Positions 1 to 8,558 of a DNA stretch of 64,000 nucleotides are shown here, piece by piece. The notes below the pieces were generated by a model. That model had not been told where the DNA came from and ran no database searches. It saw only the letters and a program-made list of their open reading frames with translations. Position 1 is the first letter of the stretch. Each line of letters begins with the position of its first letter. The position numbers were made by a program, and so were the translations under genes. Origin of the DNA: Paenibacillus qinlingensis (lineage in GTDB: Bacteria > Bacillota > Bacilli > Paenibacillales > NBRC-103111); contig NZ_JABMKY010000013.1 in NCBI RefSeq assembly GCF_013204845.1, positions 124,001 to 188,000 on the forward strand, read 5' to 3'.

Positions 1-113
1 GTTTGCTGTCCTCCAGCGTCAAATTGTGCAAGGGGTGGCCATGTCTGGGATTAAAGGTTAAAAGGTCTATATCTACCAGTTCGATTCTCTTCCCAGAAAG
101 GGTTGCTACAACA

Positions 114-1955
114 ATGGCCCAAGCATCAGAGGTTGCGACGCGACAACGCCACAAACGAATTCCTTCATGGATGTATACATGGACGAGCAGCATTCGCTAT
201 AAGTGGATGCTGTTGCTGTTCCTTTTTTCGCTAACACCCCTGCTTGCCCTGGGGTTTATTTCATATTCGATATCAAAGTCTACGATTAACAATAAAGTAA
301 CGGAATACTCGGAGCAGTTATTGAAGCAAACAGCGGAGAATATCGACACAAGACTTGGCATTTACAAAGATATGATGATGCAGGTCGTTAATAACAATGA
401 CATTGTCACGATGCTGCGGACGTTGGATCGCACAGATCCAGGGCAATATGATCTAGATAGTCTATCTCTGACTACGAAACTATCGACCATTATTGCGATT
501 AATCAGGATATACAGTCGATTTCGTTTCTTTCACCGGGTCATTTTATCAAAGGGATATATAGATGGAACGATCGGTCTATCGAGAAGGTATCTCCCTTCC
601 TGCAGACCTTGGAGGATGGAAGCAACTTTCGGTGGTTTTCCACGCGGTTGGGAACTTATGTCGATAGCCTAAACACGCAAAACGTTCACGTCTTCTCACT
701 GGCCAAGCAAATATACAAAATGTCGGACGATAGTCCCGTTGGGATCATTGCCGTACTGGACATCCGCGAGGATGTACTGAAAGAAATCGGTGCTCGGACG
801 ACGAAGAGTAATATGGATATAGAAAGCTTTGTTATTGATGGTTCAGGACACATCATCTCTTACCCAGACAGTCGTGTATTGGGGAAAAGTGTGAAAGAAG
901 TGCTGGGTGAAGACGGCTACACAGAAATGTTTCGTGGGGCCGCAGACGAATCCGTGTTTCCACTGAAATATCAAGGCGAAAGATTGATTGTCAATTATAA
1001 AAAGCTGCACACCAACGACTGGATCGTCGTTAATGTCATTTCAGAGGCTTCCCTATATAAAGATTCGAATCGTTTGCTGCAAATTATTTTAGTGATCGCT
1101 TTCATATGTATCTTATTCTCCATCTTGACGGCAATCTTGCTAGCAAATTCAATCTCCAAGCCGATTCTCAAAATGATTCGGCTGATGCGCCAAGTCATGT
1201 CAGGTGACCTGACCGTCCGTTTCAAAGCAAAGCGTCGCAATGATGAATTTGATATTTTGGGCGAAAATTTTAACTATATGGTTACTCGGATTGATGGTCT
1301 CTTGGAGACCGTATATGAGGAACAGAATCATAAGCGCGTAGCGGAATTGAAGGCGTTACAAGCGCAAATTAATCCGCATTTCCTGTATAATACACTGGAT
1401 ATTATTAAGTGGACTGCACTCTTGCAGAAAGCTAACCACGCGGCTGAGATGGTCAGTCTCTTATCCCGCTTGTTGCGGATTAGCTTAGGTAAAGGCGAAG
1501 AGACAGTAACAATAGAAGAAGAAATCGAGCATGTGCAGTGTTATCTGGGCATTCAAAAATTCCGATTTAATTTTAATATTGAGACATTCGTTCATTTGGA
1601 TGAGGAAGTTCGTACGTATCGTACGCCAAAGCTGATTCTACAACCCATTGTAGAGAATGCGATCCTTCATGCTTTTACAGATAGAGAAACAGGCGAAATT
1701 CATATTCGGTGCGGCATCCATCCAGAAGGTGGAGTACGCTTCGAGGTCGTGGATAATGGGCGTGGTATGGATGCAAGCCTTGTTCAAATTCTTAATCGGC
1801 ATGAGGCTCCCTCGGTTGATAAAGTAAGTGGGATTGGCTTAGCGAACGTGGATGAGCGTATTAAACTCATTTGTGGGAAGCCCTATGGCTTAGATATTCA
1901 AAGTGAACCTGGAGCGGGTACACAAATTCGTATCAGACTGCCAGAAATGAAGTAG
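114..1955 (+). CDS. YesM-type sensor histidine kinase
   Basis: Membrane histidine kinase that should phosphorylate the response regulator directly downstream. A transmembrane segment near residues 30-55 and a second one before the HAMP region bracket an extracellular sensor of about 240 residues. The cytoplasmic part carries the His_kinase box (QINPHFLYNT), then a HATPase domain with LQPIVENAILHAF, DNGRGMD and GIGLANVDERI. The frame is open from base 3 (TTG). I prefer the ATG at 114 (613 residues) because AAAGGG lies about 12 nt upstream and this start gives a short cytoplasmic head before the first helix; an ATG at 171 has no visible ribosome site. The next gene starts 9 nt after the stop. 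The ligand is unknown; in this family it is usually a glycan-related signal. Confidence 0.9.
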   Translation: MAQASEVATRQRHKRIPSWMYTWTSSIRYKWMLLLFLFSLTPLLALGFISYSISKSTINNKVTEYSEQLLKQTAENIDTRLGIYKDMMMQVVNNNDIVTMLRTLDRTDPGQYDLDSLSLTTKLSTIIAINQDIQSISFLSPGHFIKGIYRWNDRSIEKVSPFLQTLEDGSNFRWFSTRLGTYVDSLNTQNVHVFSLAKQIYKMSDDSPVGIIAVLDIREDVLKEIGARTTKSNMDIESFVIDGSGHIISYPDSRVLGKSVKEVLGEDGYTEMFRGAADESVFPLKYQGERLIVNYKKLHTNDWIVVNVISEASLYKDSNRLLQIILVIAFICILFSILTAILLANSISKPILKMIRLMRQVMSGDLTVRFKAKRRNDEFDILGENFNYMVTRIDGLLETVYEEQNHKRVAELKALQAQINPHFLYNTLDIIKWTALLQKANHAAEMVSLLSRLLRISLGKGEETVTIEEEIEHVQCYLGIQKFRFNFNIETFVHLDEEVRTYRTPKLILQPIVENAILHAFTDRETGEIHIRCGIHPEGGVRFEVVDNGRGMDASLVQILNRHEAPSVDKVSGIGLANVDERIKLICGKPYGLDIQSEPGAGTQIRIRLPEMK

Positions 1956-1964
1956 GTGAAGAGC

Positions 1965-3554
1965 ATGTTTCGAGTTGTGATAGTGGAAGATGAATATATT
2001 GTGAGGTTCGGAATTCGCTCGATGATTGAATGGGATAAGCTTGGCTTGACGGTTAGCGGTGAAGCAGCGAATGGGCAAGAAGCGTTGGCGTTGATCCGCG
2101 AGAACCCACCTGATATTCTCATCACAGATATCAAAATGCCCGTTATGGATGGCATCACGTTAATTACGGAAGTACGTAAATCTTATCCTCATATGAAAAT
2201 AGTCATTCTTAGCAATTTGGAGGATTTCCAGTATGCGAAAGAAGCGATTCGTAATGGGGTTTCCGAATATATGATTAAATCGGATATGATGCCACGTGAT
2301 CTGGAGGAAACACTGCTGCGAGTCAGGGATTCAATCGTAGCGGCATCACCAGCAAGTGAGCAGACGCATTCAGTGAGTGAGGTAGAGCCTCTCGTCAAAG
2401 AAAAACGGATGCTGGAGCTCCTTGAAGAAATGAACCCTGTACGCACTAGGCAAATCGTAGAAAGCTTGAGGCTCTCCGACGATAAGCTACCGTTGTACGT
2501 GCTTCATCTTGTAAAGAATGAGTGGTCGCAAAGTGTGGAGGAGGGGCAAGCACTGATACGCAAGGCATTTGCGGAAGTGACGACGACTGCCTGGGCCGCT
2601 GCCTATGAGGCTTTCCCTGATCGGCAAGGGGAAATGAATATACTTCTTTTTGCGGTGAAAATGACGGCCATGGGCTTGGCTGAGTTGAAGACAGGGGTAC
2701 AGTCTGTGCTTCTCTATCTCAATGAGCATTGTGACATGTCCTGCACAGTAGGGGTTAGTATGAGCACGTCGAATTGGTCTGGGCTGCATCAAGCCTACGA
2801 GCAAGCGAAAGCCGCCGCGAAATATAAAATGTTCATAGGATCTGAACGAGCCATTCTCTATGGCATTGATTATGTGCCCTTACAAAATCAGATGGCCGAC
2901 AATATTAAAGTGAGCACAACGCATATTCATGCGATGGTGTATGCTTTTCAAACGAAAGAGCTGCAGGCGTATTTGGAGGATATTTTCGAACAGCTTACGG
3001 CTCGCAAAGATTACGATCTCGTGGAAATTATTTCGCTGGAGCTGCTAATTTTACTCACGACGCTATGGTCAGAGGTGGCAAGTGATCAGCAAAGCATCCT
3101 CCAATTAAAGAAACAGTACTATGAGCAATTATCCAAACTAGAAACGATTCAAATGAGTAAAGCTTGGTTCCTACAAGCATTTGAGGAACTCGTTCGCCAT
3201 ATGATCGGTGTGTATCATAGTGATCGCAACGGCATTATTAAGGCGGCGCAATATATCGGGCAGTACTATCAACAAGAGATTTCGCTGCAATCGATTAGCT
3301 CTCTGGTGCACTTAAGTAAAAATTATTTTGCTAACCTGTTCAAAAAAGAAATGGGCGAAAGCTTCCTGGAGTATTTGACGAGGATTCGTATTGAGAAAGC
3401 GATGACCTTATTAACAAGTGAGCTCAAGACAGCGGATATTGGCCATTTGGTAGGCATTCCAGACCCGAAATATTTCTCGAAAGTATTTAAGAAAATAACA
3501 GGTCAATCCCCATCGGAATATCGTGTTCGAGCCAAAGAAGACAAATCATCGTAG
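1965..3554 (+). CDS. YesN-type response regulator, AraC DNA-binding domain
   Basis: Cytoplasmic transcriptional regulator of 529 residues. The N-terminal receiver domain has the acidic pocket (VEDE) and the phospho-acceptor Asp in ILITDIKMPVMDG. A long poorly conserved linker follows. The last 100 residues or so form an AraC-type pair of helix-turn-helix motifs (ISLQSISSLVHLSKNYFANL, then IGHLVGIPDPKYFSKVFKKI). A GTG at 1956 directly abuts the kinase stop, but the ATG at 1965 sits 7 nt after AGGTGA and gives the usual MFRVVIVEDE start, so it is preferred. It is probably co-transcribed with the kinase. A likely target is the adjacent solute-binding protein gene; that is inference. Confidence 0.92.
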   Translation: MFRVVIVEDEYIVRFGIRSMIEWDKLGLTVSGEAANGQEALALIRENPPDILITDIKMPVMDGITLITEVRKSYPHMKIVILSNLEDFQYAKEAIRNGVSEYMIKSDMMPRDLEETLLRVRDSIVAASPASEQTHSVSEVEPLVKEKRMLELLEEMNPVRTRQIVESLRLSDDKLPLYVLHLVKNEWSQSVEEGQALIRKAFAEVTTTAWAAAYEAFPDRQGEMNILLFAVKMTAMGLAELKTGVQSVLLYLNEHCDMSCTVGVSMSTSNWSGLHQAYEQAKAAAKYKMFIGSERAILYGIDYVPLQNQMADNIKVSTTHIHAMVYAFQTKELQAYLEDIFEQLTARKDYDLVEIISLELLILLTTLWSEVASDQQSILQLKKQYYEQLSKLETIQMSKAWFLQAFEELVRHMIGVYHSDRNGIIKAAQYIGQYYQQEISLQSISSLVHLSKNYFANLFKKEMGESFLEYLTRIRIEKAMTLLTSELKTADIGHLVGIPDPKYFSKVFKKITGQSPSEYRVRAKEDKSS

Positions 3555-3570
3555 TCTTCTTATCCTTGAT

Positions 3571-3584
3571 TGCAAACGCTTACC
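3571..3584 (+). promoter_or_regulatory. Candidate cre (CcpA) site
   Basis: TGCAAACGCTTACC matches the relaxed cre consensus TGNAANCGNWWNCA at all defined positions but the last. It lies between the response regulator stop and the solute-binding protein start, where catabolite control would be sensible. It is one site found by eye, so chance is not excluded. Confidence 0.4.
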
Positions 3585-3630
3585 GAGGACTTGTTAGTTG
3601 TCAGTCATGAGGAGGAAGGGGGGGATCGGA

Positions 3631-4932
3631 TTGTTAGATAAAAAAAAGATCAAACGGGGCATCAGAGTCGGATGTATATGGACGCTCACTATCGTGCTTA
3701 CGGGATGCTCCATTCTGTCCAATCATCAGAAGCAAGGTGTTGAGAACAAAGTAGCGAGCATAGCAGCGCCCGTGGAAATTTCGTTCTGGAATCCATTCGG
3801 CGGTGGTGAAGGGGAGTTCGTGGAGCGTATTGTTCAAAATTTCAATACTTCACAGAAGGCTGTCTACGTGAAGCAGCTTCGCTTGGAATCGAACGAATAT
3901 TATGTGAAATTAAGCACGGCGCTTTCTTCGGGGAAAGGCCCGGATGTAGCTGTTGCTCATGTTGATCGGATGTCACCGTTCGTAAAGGCGAAGCAAATCA
4001 TGCCATTGGACGATTTGGCGAGTGAGGTTGGATTTGATTTTAAGGACTTAGAGGAGAGCAATGTTCGAAGTGTGAGCTTCATGAACAAGCCCTATGCGTT
4101 ACCGCTAGACACACATTTTCACATGTTGTATTACAATAAAGCGATTTTGAAAAAAGCAGGTTTATTGAATGACGATGAAACACCTAACTTGGCGGTCTCA
4201 TCGCCAGATGCATTTATTCAAATGCTGCATCAGATCGAAGCTAAAGTGCCGAATATAGAGCCACTGGCTATCAATACGCCTTATTTTCAAGAGCCATTCC
4301 TGAATATGTATTATCAAGCAGGCGGCGAATTATTGGATGATAGCAAGGTTAAGATTAGCATCCATAATGACAAATCCATTCGTGTATTGAAATTTTATCA
4401 ACAGATCTATGCAAGCAAGCTTTCCGATGTGAACGATAAGACCCCGTGGGATACGTTTCACAACGGCAAGGCTGCACTATGGATGGGCGGTGTTTGGGAA
4501 GCAGGCTATCATTTAAGTGAAGCTTCCCTTCCGGCAGGGATCATGCCGCTTCCAGCTCTATTCGGCAGTTCGATGCAATGGGGGAGTTCACATACACTGG
4601 TGATTCCTAGTTATGTAACGAAGGATAAACAACGTGCGGCTATGGCATTCATGTCTTATTTCTCTAAGGTAGGTTCCATGTTATGGGGCCAAGCCGGGCA
4701 TGTACCCGCCAATCGAGCAGTCCTTCAAAGCGATGCCTATAAGCAATTGCCTTATCGAAAGCTGTTTATCGAAGCGCAACATCATGTTAAATTTGCACCA
4801 CAAACGGATAAATATGCGACGATGTTTACAACACTGTCCGAAGAGCTCCAAAGTATCGTAATGGGTGGCATGGAACCAGAAGAAGGACTCGTACAACTAG
4901 AAAAGAAAATGAATAGCGTGTTGGCCAATTAG
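3631..4932 (+). CDS. Extracellular solute-binding lipoprotein, sugar ABC type (orphan)
   Basis: Membrane-anchored sugar-binding protein (433 residues from the chosen start) of the MalE/UgpB-like class. It has a basic N-terminus, a hydrophobic stretch and a lipobox ending LTGC, so it should be lipid-modified and face outward. The body shows family features such as EISFWNPFGGGEG, GPDVAVAH and MPLDDLA. The frame is open from a TTG at 3598, but the TTG at 3631 is preferred: a strong AGGAGG-rich stretch lies about 12 nt upstream and the resulting signal peptide is of normal length. No permease or ATPase gene is adjacent. Its place directly after a YesM/YesN pair suggests it either feeds a transporter encoded elsewhere or presents ligand to the kinase; both are inference. 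Confidence 0.85.
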   Translation: MLDKKKIKRGIRVGCIWTLTIVLTGCSILSNHQKQGVENKVASIAAPVEISFWNPFGGGEGEFVERIVQNFNTSQKAVYVKQLRLESNEYYVKLSTALSSGKGPDVAVAHVDRMSPFVKAKQIMPLDDLASEVGFDFKDLEESNVRSVSFMNKPYALPLDTHFHMLYYNKAILKKAGLLNDDETPNLAVSSPDAFIQMLHQIEAKVPNIEPLAINTPYFQEPFLNMYYQAGGELLDDSKVKISIHNDKSIRVLKFYQQIYASKLSDVNDKTPWDTFHNGKAALWMGGVWEAGYHLSEASLPAGIMPLPALFGSSMQWGSSHTLVIPSYVTKDKQRAAMAFMSYFSKVGSMLWGQAGHVPANRAVLQSDAYKQLPYRKLFIEAQHHVKFAPQTDKYATMFTTLSEELQSIVMGGMEPEEGLVQLEKKMNSVLAN

Positions 4933-4939
4933 GCTGTAT

Positions 4940-4986
4940 AAATGTCCCTTTTCGGAACTTTTCGAGAGGGGATATTTGTTTGTTTT
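4940..4986 (+). terminator. Probable intrinsic terminator after the binding protein gene
   Basis: AAATGTCCC pairs with GGGATATTT (one G-T pair) around a loop of about 20 nt and is followed by a T-rich run. It ends the first three-gene unit. Confidence 0.55.
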
Positions 4987-5054
4987 GGAACAATTTTCAT
5001 TCACGGAAGCACCTATGATAAAATCAACTTATTAAGGCAAAGGAGCTGAAATAA

Positions 5055-5744
5055 GTGAACATTATTTTCCACGGACAAAGTTGTGTCGAAATTCGTTTGA
5101 AGCATCACACACTGATTATAGACCCTTTCATTACCGGTAATCCGCAAGCAACCGTCAAAGCGGAAGACATCAAGGCAGATTACATCCTTGTTACTCATGG
5201 ACATGGGGATCATGTTGGGGATACGTTATCTATTGCAGAGCGCAATGATGCAACTGTAATTGCTCCTAATGATCTAGCCAGATATCTGGGCTTCGAAGGG
5301 GCAAAAACACACGGGATGGGAATCGGCGGGGCCTTTGAGTTTCCTTTTGGTAAAGTGAAATTGACGTTAGCGTTTCACGATTCTTCCTATAATCCGCCAG
5401 GCACGAAGGACAACATATATACGGGGATGGCGAGTGGATTCTTGCTAATGGTCGAAGGGAAAACCATCTATCATGCTGGGGATACGGGTCTATTTAAAGA
5501 TATGAAGCTGATTGGCAAAATGAATGATATTGATCTGGCCTTTCTGCCGATTGGGGATAACTACACGATGGGGCCGGAAGATGCGGTGATCGCTGCGAAA
5601 TATTTGAAAGCTGATACTGTTGTCCCAATGCACTATAACACGTTCCCTGTGATTGAGCAGGATCCGAATGCATTTGTTGCAAGCCTGGAAGAAGAAGGCA
5701 TCATAGGCTTAGTGATGGCACCAGGACAAGAAATCAAGCTGTAA
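5055..5744 (+). CDS. ytkL: Metal-dependent hydrolase, UPF0173 (YtkL-like)
   Basis: Cytoplasmic metallo-beta-lactamase-fold protein of 229 residues, close to the usual length of the UPF0173/YtkL family. The metal-binding motif HGHGDH is at residues 48-53; further conserved ligands are the His and Asp in YHAGDTGLF and the His in VPMHYNTF. The GTG start at 5055 has AGGAG about 10 nt upstream. The physiological substrate of this family is not established. It stands alone between the terminator of the preceding unit and a convergent XRE gene. The fold call is firm; the symbol is by analogy to the B. subtilis protein. Confidence 0.9.
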   Translation: MNIIFHGQSCVEIRLKHHTLIIDPFITGNPQATVKAEDIKADYILVTHGHGDHVGDTLSIAERNDATVIAPNDLARYLGFEGAKTHGMGIGGAFEFPFGKVKLTLAFHDSSYNPPGTKDNIYTGMASGFLLMVEGKTIYHAGDTGLFKDMKLIGKMNDIDLAFLPIGDNYTMGPEDAVIAAKYLKADTVVPMHYNTFPVIEQDPNAFVASLEEEGIIGLVMAPGQEIKL

Positions 5745-5761
5745 ACCAAAGTGTGGATCCA

Positions 5762-6163
5762 TCACGAGGAGGGTTCACTTTCGGTGTTTTTGTTTAATTG
5801 ACGCTCTTTCCAGAATAGGACGGTAAGCATGCGCTCCACCCATTCCTTATCTTCAGGTGTTAAAATAATACCATCGAACATGAGCTCATTTTCACGAAGA
5901 AAACGCCGCAGATTAACCGGATTGCTTTCAAACTGTTGGTTTGCTTGAGAGGATTCAAGATAACCAGCAATATCCATCAGCTCCGAGTAAGAGGTGTTAA
6001 GCCCCTCAGATAGTTTCATCAAGACGTCGGGAGAAGGAATTCCGCGGTTGCCATTCTCGAGCTGTGAGATGTATGCCGCGGAAACACCAGAGCGATCAGC
6101 TAGCTCACGGATTGTGAAGCCTTTCATTTTGCGCATATCTCTTAATTTATCGTAAAAGTACAT
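5762..6163 (-). CDS. XRE-family transcriptional regulator
   Basis: Small DNA-binding protein of 133 residues. Residues 5-65 form a Cro/CI-type helix-turn-helix (TIRELADRSGVSAAYISQLE is the core). The remaining 70 residues are acidic and charged, possibly an oligomerisation part, and I do not recognise them. It converges on the YtkL-like gene with only 17 bp between the stops. The region upstream of its start carries AGTAAAC repeats and a 12-bp palindrome, compatible with autoregulation. Targets are unknown. It resembles stationary-phase or sporulation-type small regulators only in general architecture. Confidence 0.88.
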   Translation of the reverse strand: MYFYDKLRDMRKMKGFTIRELADRSGVSAAYISQLENGNRGIPSPDVLMKLSEGLNTSYSELMDIAGYLESSQANQQFESNPVNLRRFLRENELMFDGIILTPEDKEWVERMLTVLFWKERQLNKNTESEPSS

Positions 6164-6637
6164 AGCTGTTCATCCTCACTCCGAAAGTAAACATTAGTAA
6201 ACGTTATAATACTATCAGTTTACTATAGTAATTACAACGATGAGTTTATGCGCAACTTATGAATTAGGAAGATCAAGGGAAATAAAGATCGTTAGTGAAT
6301 GTTTACTTCTGAAATGCAGTATAACAGCCAACCACCTCGCGACTAACCATCGTAGGGTGGTTTTCAGTTTGTCCGCCGCTGTATCGTTATCAAAACAAAT
6401 ACAACAAAGAGTGACAGCAATTCAACCCGAAGTTGTCTAGCGTGCATCGATCAGGCGGCAATAAAGGAAAAAGCATCCATGAGCCATAGTAAAAATACGT
6501 CAGGATTTGTAAAGATAAATCATTAATTTTCAATCCTATAGGCGATACAATAAGTGCATGCAAACACACTAGCAACAAAAAGAAAGCGCATTCGAAGATG
6601 CGTTTGTCAAACAAAGATGAGAAAGCAGGAGATGATT
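6164..6637. other. 474-bp intergenic region
   Basis: No convincing gene. It holds the XRE operator cluster, a plus-strand TATAAT (6205), and a hairpin AACCACC/GGTGGTT at about 6330-6363 ending in TTTT that could terminate a short transcript. TACAAT (6546-6551) with a weak TTAATT 17 nt upstream is a possible promoter for the importer operon, and a small CGCAT/ATGCG stem lies near 6586-6600. A 66-codon frame at 6240-6440 has no ribosome site and unremarkable composition. Confidence 0.4.
6186..6235. promoter_or_regulatory. Candidate operator/promoter region upstream of the XRE gene
   Basis: AGTAAAC occurs at 6186 and 6196, its complement GTTTACT at 6218 (and again at 6301). TTACTATAGTAA at 6220-6231 is a perfect palindrome. 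A TATAAT at 6205-6210 reads on the plus strand. The cluster lies just upstream of the minus-strand XRE start and looks like a repressor-bound region. Confidence 0.45.
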
Positions 6638-7594
6638 ATGAGCGCTGTTCAAGAGCAGGCAGGATTGGGCATTCGTACCCCAAGTAAGAAATCCCGCCTC
6701 CTCCCCAAGTTAATGAAGCAAAAGTTTCTATTCTTATTGTTAATGCCTGGTATGGTATACTTTCTAGTTTTTAAGTACGGCCCCATGTATGGCATTCTGA
6801 TTGCTTTCAAGGATTATAGTCCGCAAGATGGCGTATTTGCCAGTCCGTGGGTTGGATTTAAGTATTTTCGCGAGATGCTCGAAATGAAATACTTCTGGAC
6901 GGTTACGGCAAATACGTTGAAAATCAGCATCCTGAAAATTGCCATAGGATTCCCGGCGCCGATTATCTTTGCTTTATTGCTAAACGAGCTAGTCTCCAAT
7001 AAATTTAGGAGAATTGTGCAAACGATTTCATATCTTCCACATTTCCTTTCGTGGGTTATTGTCGCGGGTCTGATCTTCCAACTCGTTTCGCCTAGCTACG
7101 GACTGTATGGCTTAATTTGCGAAGCATTTGGCTGGCAGCCTCGGATTCTACTAGGAAACGGTCAATCGTTCCTCCAAATACTCCTGTTTTCTAACGTGTG
7201 GAAGGAAATCGGCTACGGCAGTATCATTTATTTAGCCGCGATTGCCGGCATTAATTCGGACATGTACGAATCGGCTGTCATTGATGGAGCAGGGCGATTC
7301 AAACAGTGCTGGTATATCACGATTCCAAGTATTTTGCCAACGATTTGTATGCTCTTTGTCCTAGGGCTTGGCGGTATTCTCGACGGTGGATTCGACCAAA
7401 TTTTTAACTTATACAATTCCATGGTGATGCCAACTGCGGATATTATTGATACGTTTGTCTATCGGGTAGGCTTAGTTGATATGCAATATAGCTTCTCCAC
7501 AGCTGTTGGCATTGCGAAAAGTATCATTGCGCTCATCCTTGTATTGTTCTCAAATTGGATTGTAGGCAAGCTTTCGAACTACACAGTTTTCTGA
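6638..7594 (+). CDS. Sugar ABC transporter permease, LplB type
   Basis: Integral membrane permease of 318 residues, one half of the transmembrane channel of a CUT1-type oligosaccharide importer. About six hydrophobic segments are visible, starting at KFLFLLLMPGMVYFLVF. The cytoplasmic EAA-type loop that contacts the ATPase is SAVIDGAGRFKQCWYITIPS. Among in-frame starts the ATG at 6638 is chosen because AGGAG sits 6 nt upstream; an ATG 6 nt earlier would be too close. It opens an operon with a second permease (21 nt downstream), a binding lipoprotein and a GH38 mannosidase. No ATPase gene is present, so energy probably comes from a shared MsmX-like protein. Confidence 0.93.
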   Translation: MSAVQEQAGLGIRTPSKKSRLLPKLMKQKFLFLLLMPGMVYFLVFKYGPMYGILIAFKDYSPQDGVFASPWVGFKYFREMLEMKYFWTVTANTLKISILKIAIGFPAPIIFALLLNELVSNKFRRIVQTISYLPHFLSWVIVAGLIFQLVSPSYGLYGLICEAFGWQPRILLGNGQSFLQILLFSNVWKEIGYGSIIYLAAIAGINSDMYESAVIDGAGRFKQCWYITIPSILPTICMLFVLGLGGILDGGFDQIFNLYNSMVMPTADIIDTFVYRVGLVDMQYSFSTAVGIAKSIIALILVLFSNWIVGKLSNYTVF

Positions 7595-7615
7595 CAGAAA
7601 GGAAAGAGCGTACAC

Positions 7616-8503
7616 ATGAAAAAAAGCGTAGGCGAAAGGGTATTCAATGTTGTTAATGTCGGGATCATGTTATTCATATGTGTAACGATTGTGTTCCCGT
7701 TTGTACAGCAGTTCGTTATTTCAATAAGCCCTCCGGATGAATCGAGCAAAATCGGGCTCCATATGTTTACGGGAAATCCAACGGTTGATGCCTACAAGCA
7801 GATCTTTGCAACTGGTTCTTTACTTGAATCCTACTACTGGACGATACTGCGCACGGTCTTGGGTACCGTTCTAACGGTTGTCGTATCGGCGATGCTTGCC
7901 TACCCGCTATCCAAACGGTATTTGCTTGGCAGAAAAATGTGGATGGGCCTCATTATATTTACGATGTTCTTCGGTGGCGGGTTAATTCCGACGTATTTGC
8001 TGATCAAGGAGCTGCATATGCTCAATACGGTCTGGTCTTTGGTCATTCCTGGGTTATGCAGTGCTTATACAATTGTCATTATTAGGAATTTCTTCACATC
8101 ACTACCTGTTGAAGTTGAAGAGAGCGCATACATGGATGGTGCGAACGACTTTTCTATCTTTTTCACAATCGTATTGCCGCTTTCTACCCCCATCATTGCA
8201 ACTGTGACGTTGTGGTCGATGGTTGGTCAATGGAATTCCTGGTTTGATGCCATGATCTATATCTCGAATGGTGAAATTAAAGTATTGCAAATTATTTTAA
8301 GAGATGTGCTTAATAATGCACAAGATGCTGCTTTGGCTAATGTCATGGGAATTGAAAATGTCGACATGTCCGGTCAGCGATATACCGCTGAATCTGTAAA
8401 AGCAGCTATCCTGCTCGTCACCACGATCCCGATTATTATGGTATATCCCTTCTTGCAGAAATATTTTGTGAAGGGAATTATGATTGGTGCTGTGAAAGGT
8501 TAA
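7616..8503 (+). CDS. Sugar ABC transporter permease, YtcP/LplC type
   Basis: Second permease of the importer, 295 residues with about six transmembrane segments. The EAA loop reads ESAYMDGANDFSIFFTIVLP, and the C-terminus ends in KYFVKGIMIGAVKG, typical of the YtcP/LplC group. AGGAAAG precedes the ATG at 7616. It should pair with the LplB-type permease encoded just upstream to form the channel; the cognate binding lipoprotein follows. The adjacent mannosidase suggests a mannose-containing oligosaccharide as cargo, which is inference. Confidence 0.93.
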   Translation: MKKSVGERVFNVVNVGIMLFICVTIVFPFVQQFVISISPPDESSKIGLHMFTGNPTVDAYKQIFATGSLLESYYWTILRTVLGTVLTVVVSAMLAYPLSKRYLLGRKMWMGLIIFTMFFGGGLIPTYLLIKELHMLNTVWSLVIPGLCSAYTIVIIRNFFTSLPVEVEESAYMDGANDFSIFFTIVLPLSTPIIATVTLWSMVGQWNSWFDAMIYISNGEIKVLQIILRDVLNNAQDAALANVMGIENVDMSGQRYTAESVKAAILLVTTIPIIMVYPFLQKYFVKGIMIGAVKG

Positions 8504-8558
8504 TATTGGTTTCAAAGGCTAGTCCAAATAAATGATGTACGTAAAGGGGAAATTGTCG

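Noticed and set aside
1..113. N-terminal extension of the first kinase from the TTG at base 3
   Set aside because: The 37 extra residues are not kinase-like, and there is a better start at 114; the window edge prevents a firm decision.
6240..6440. 66-codon plus-strand frame upstream of the importer operon
   Set aside because: No ribosome binding site, no domain, and it overlaps a hairpin; kept only as part of the intergenic note.
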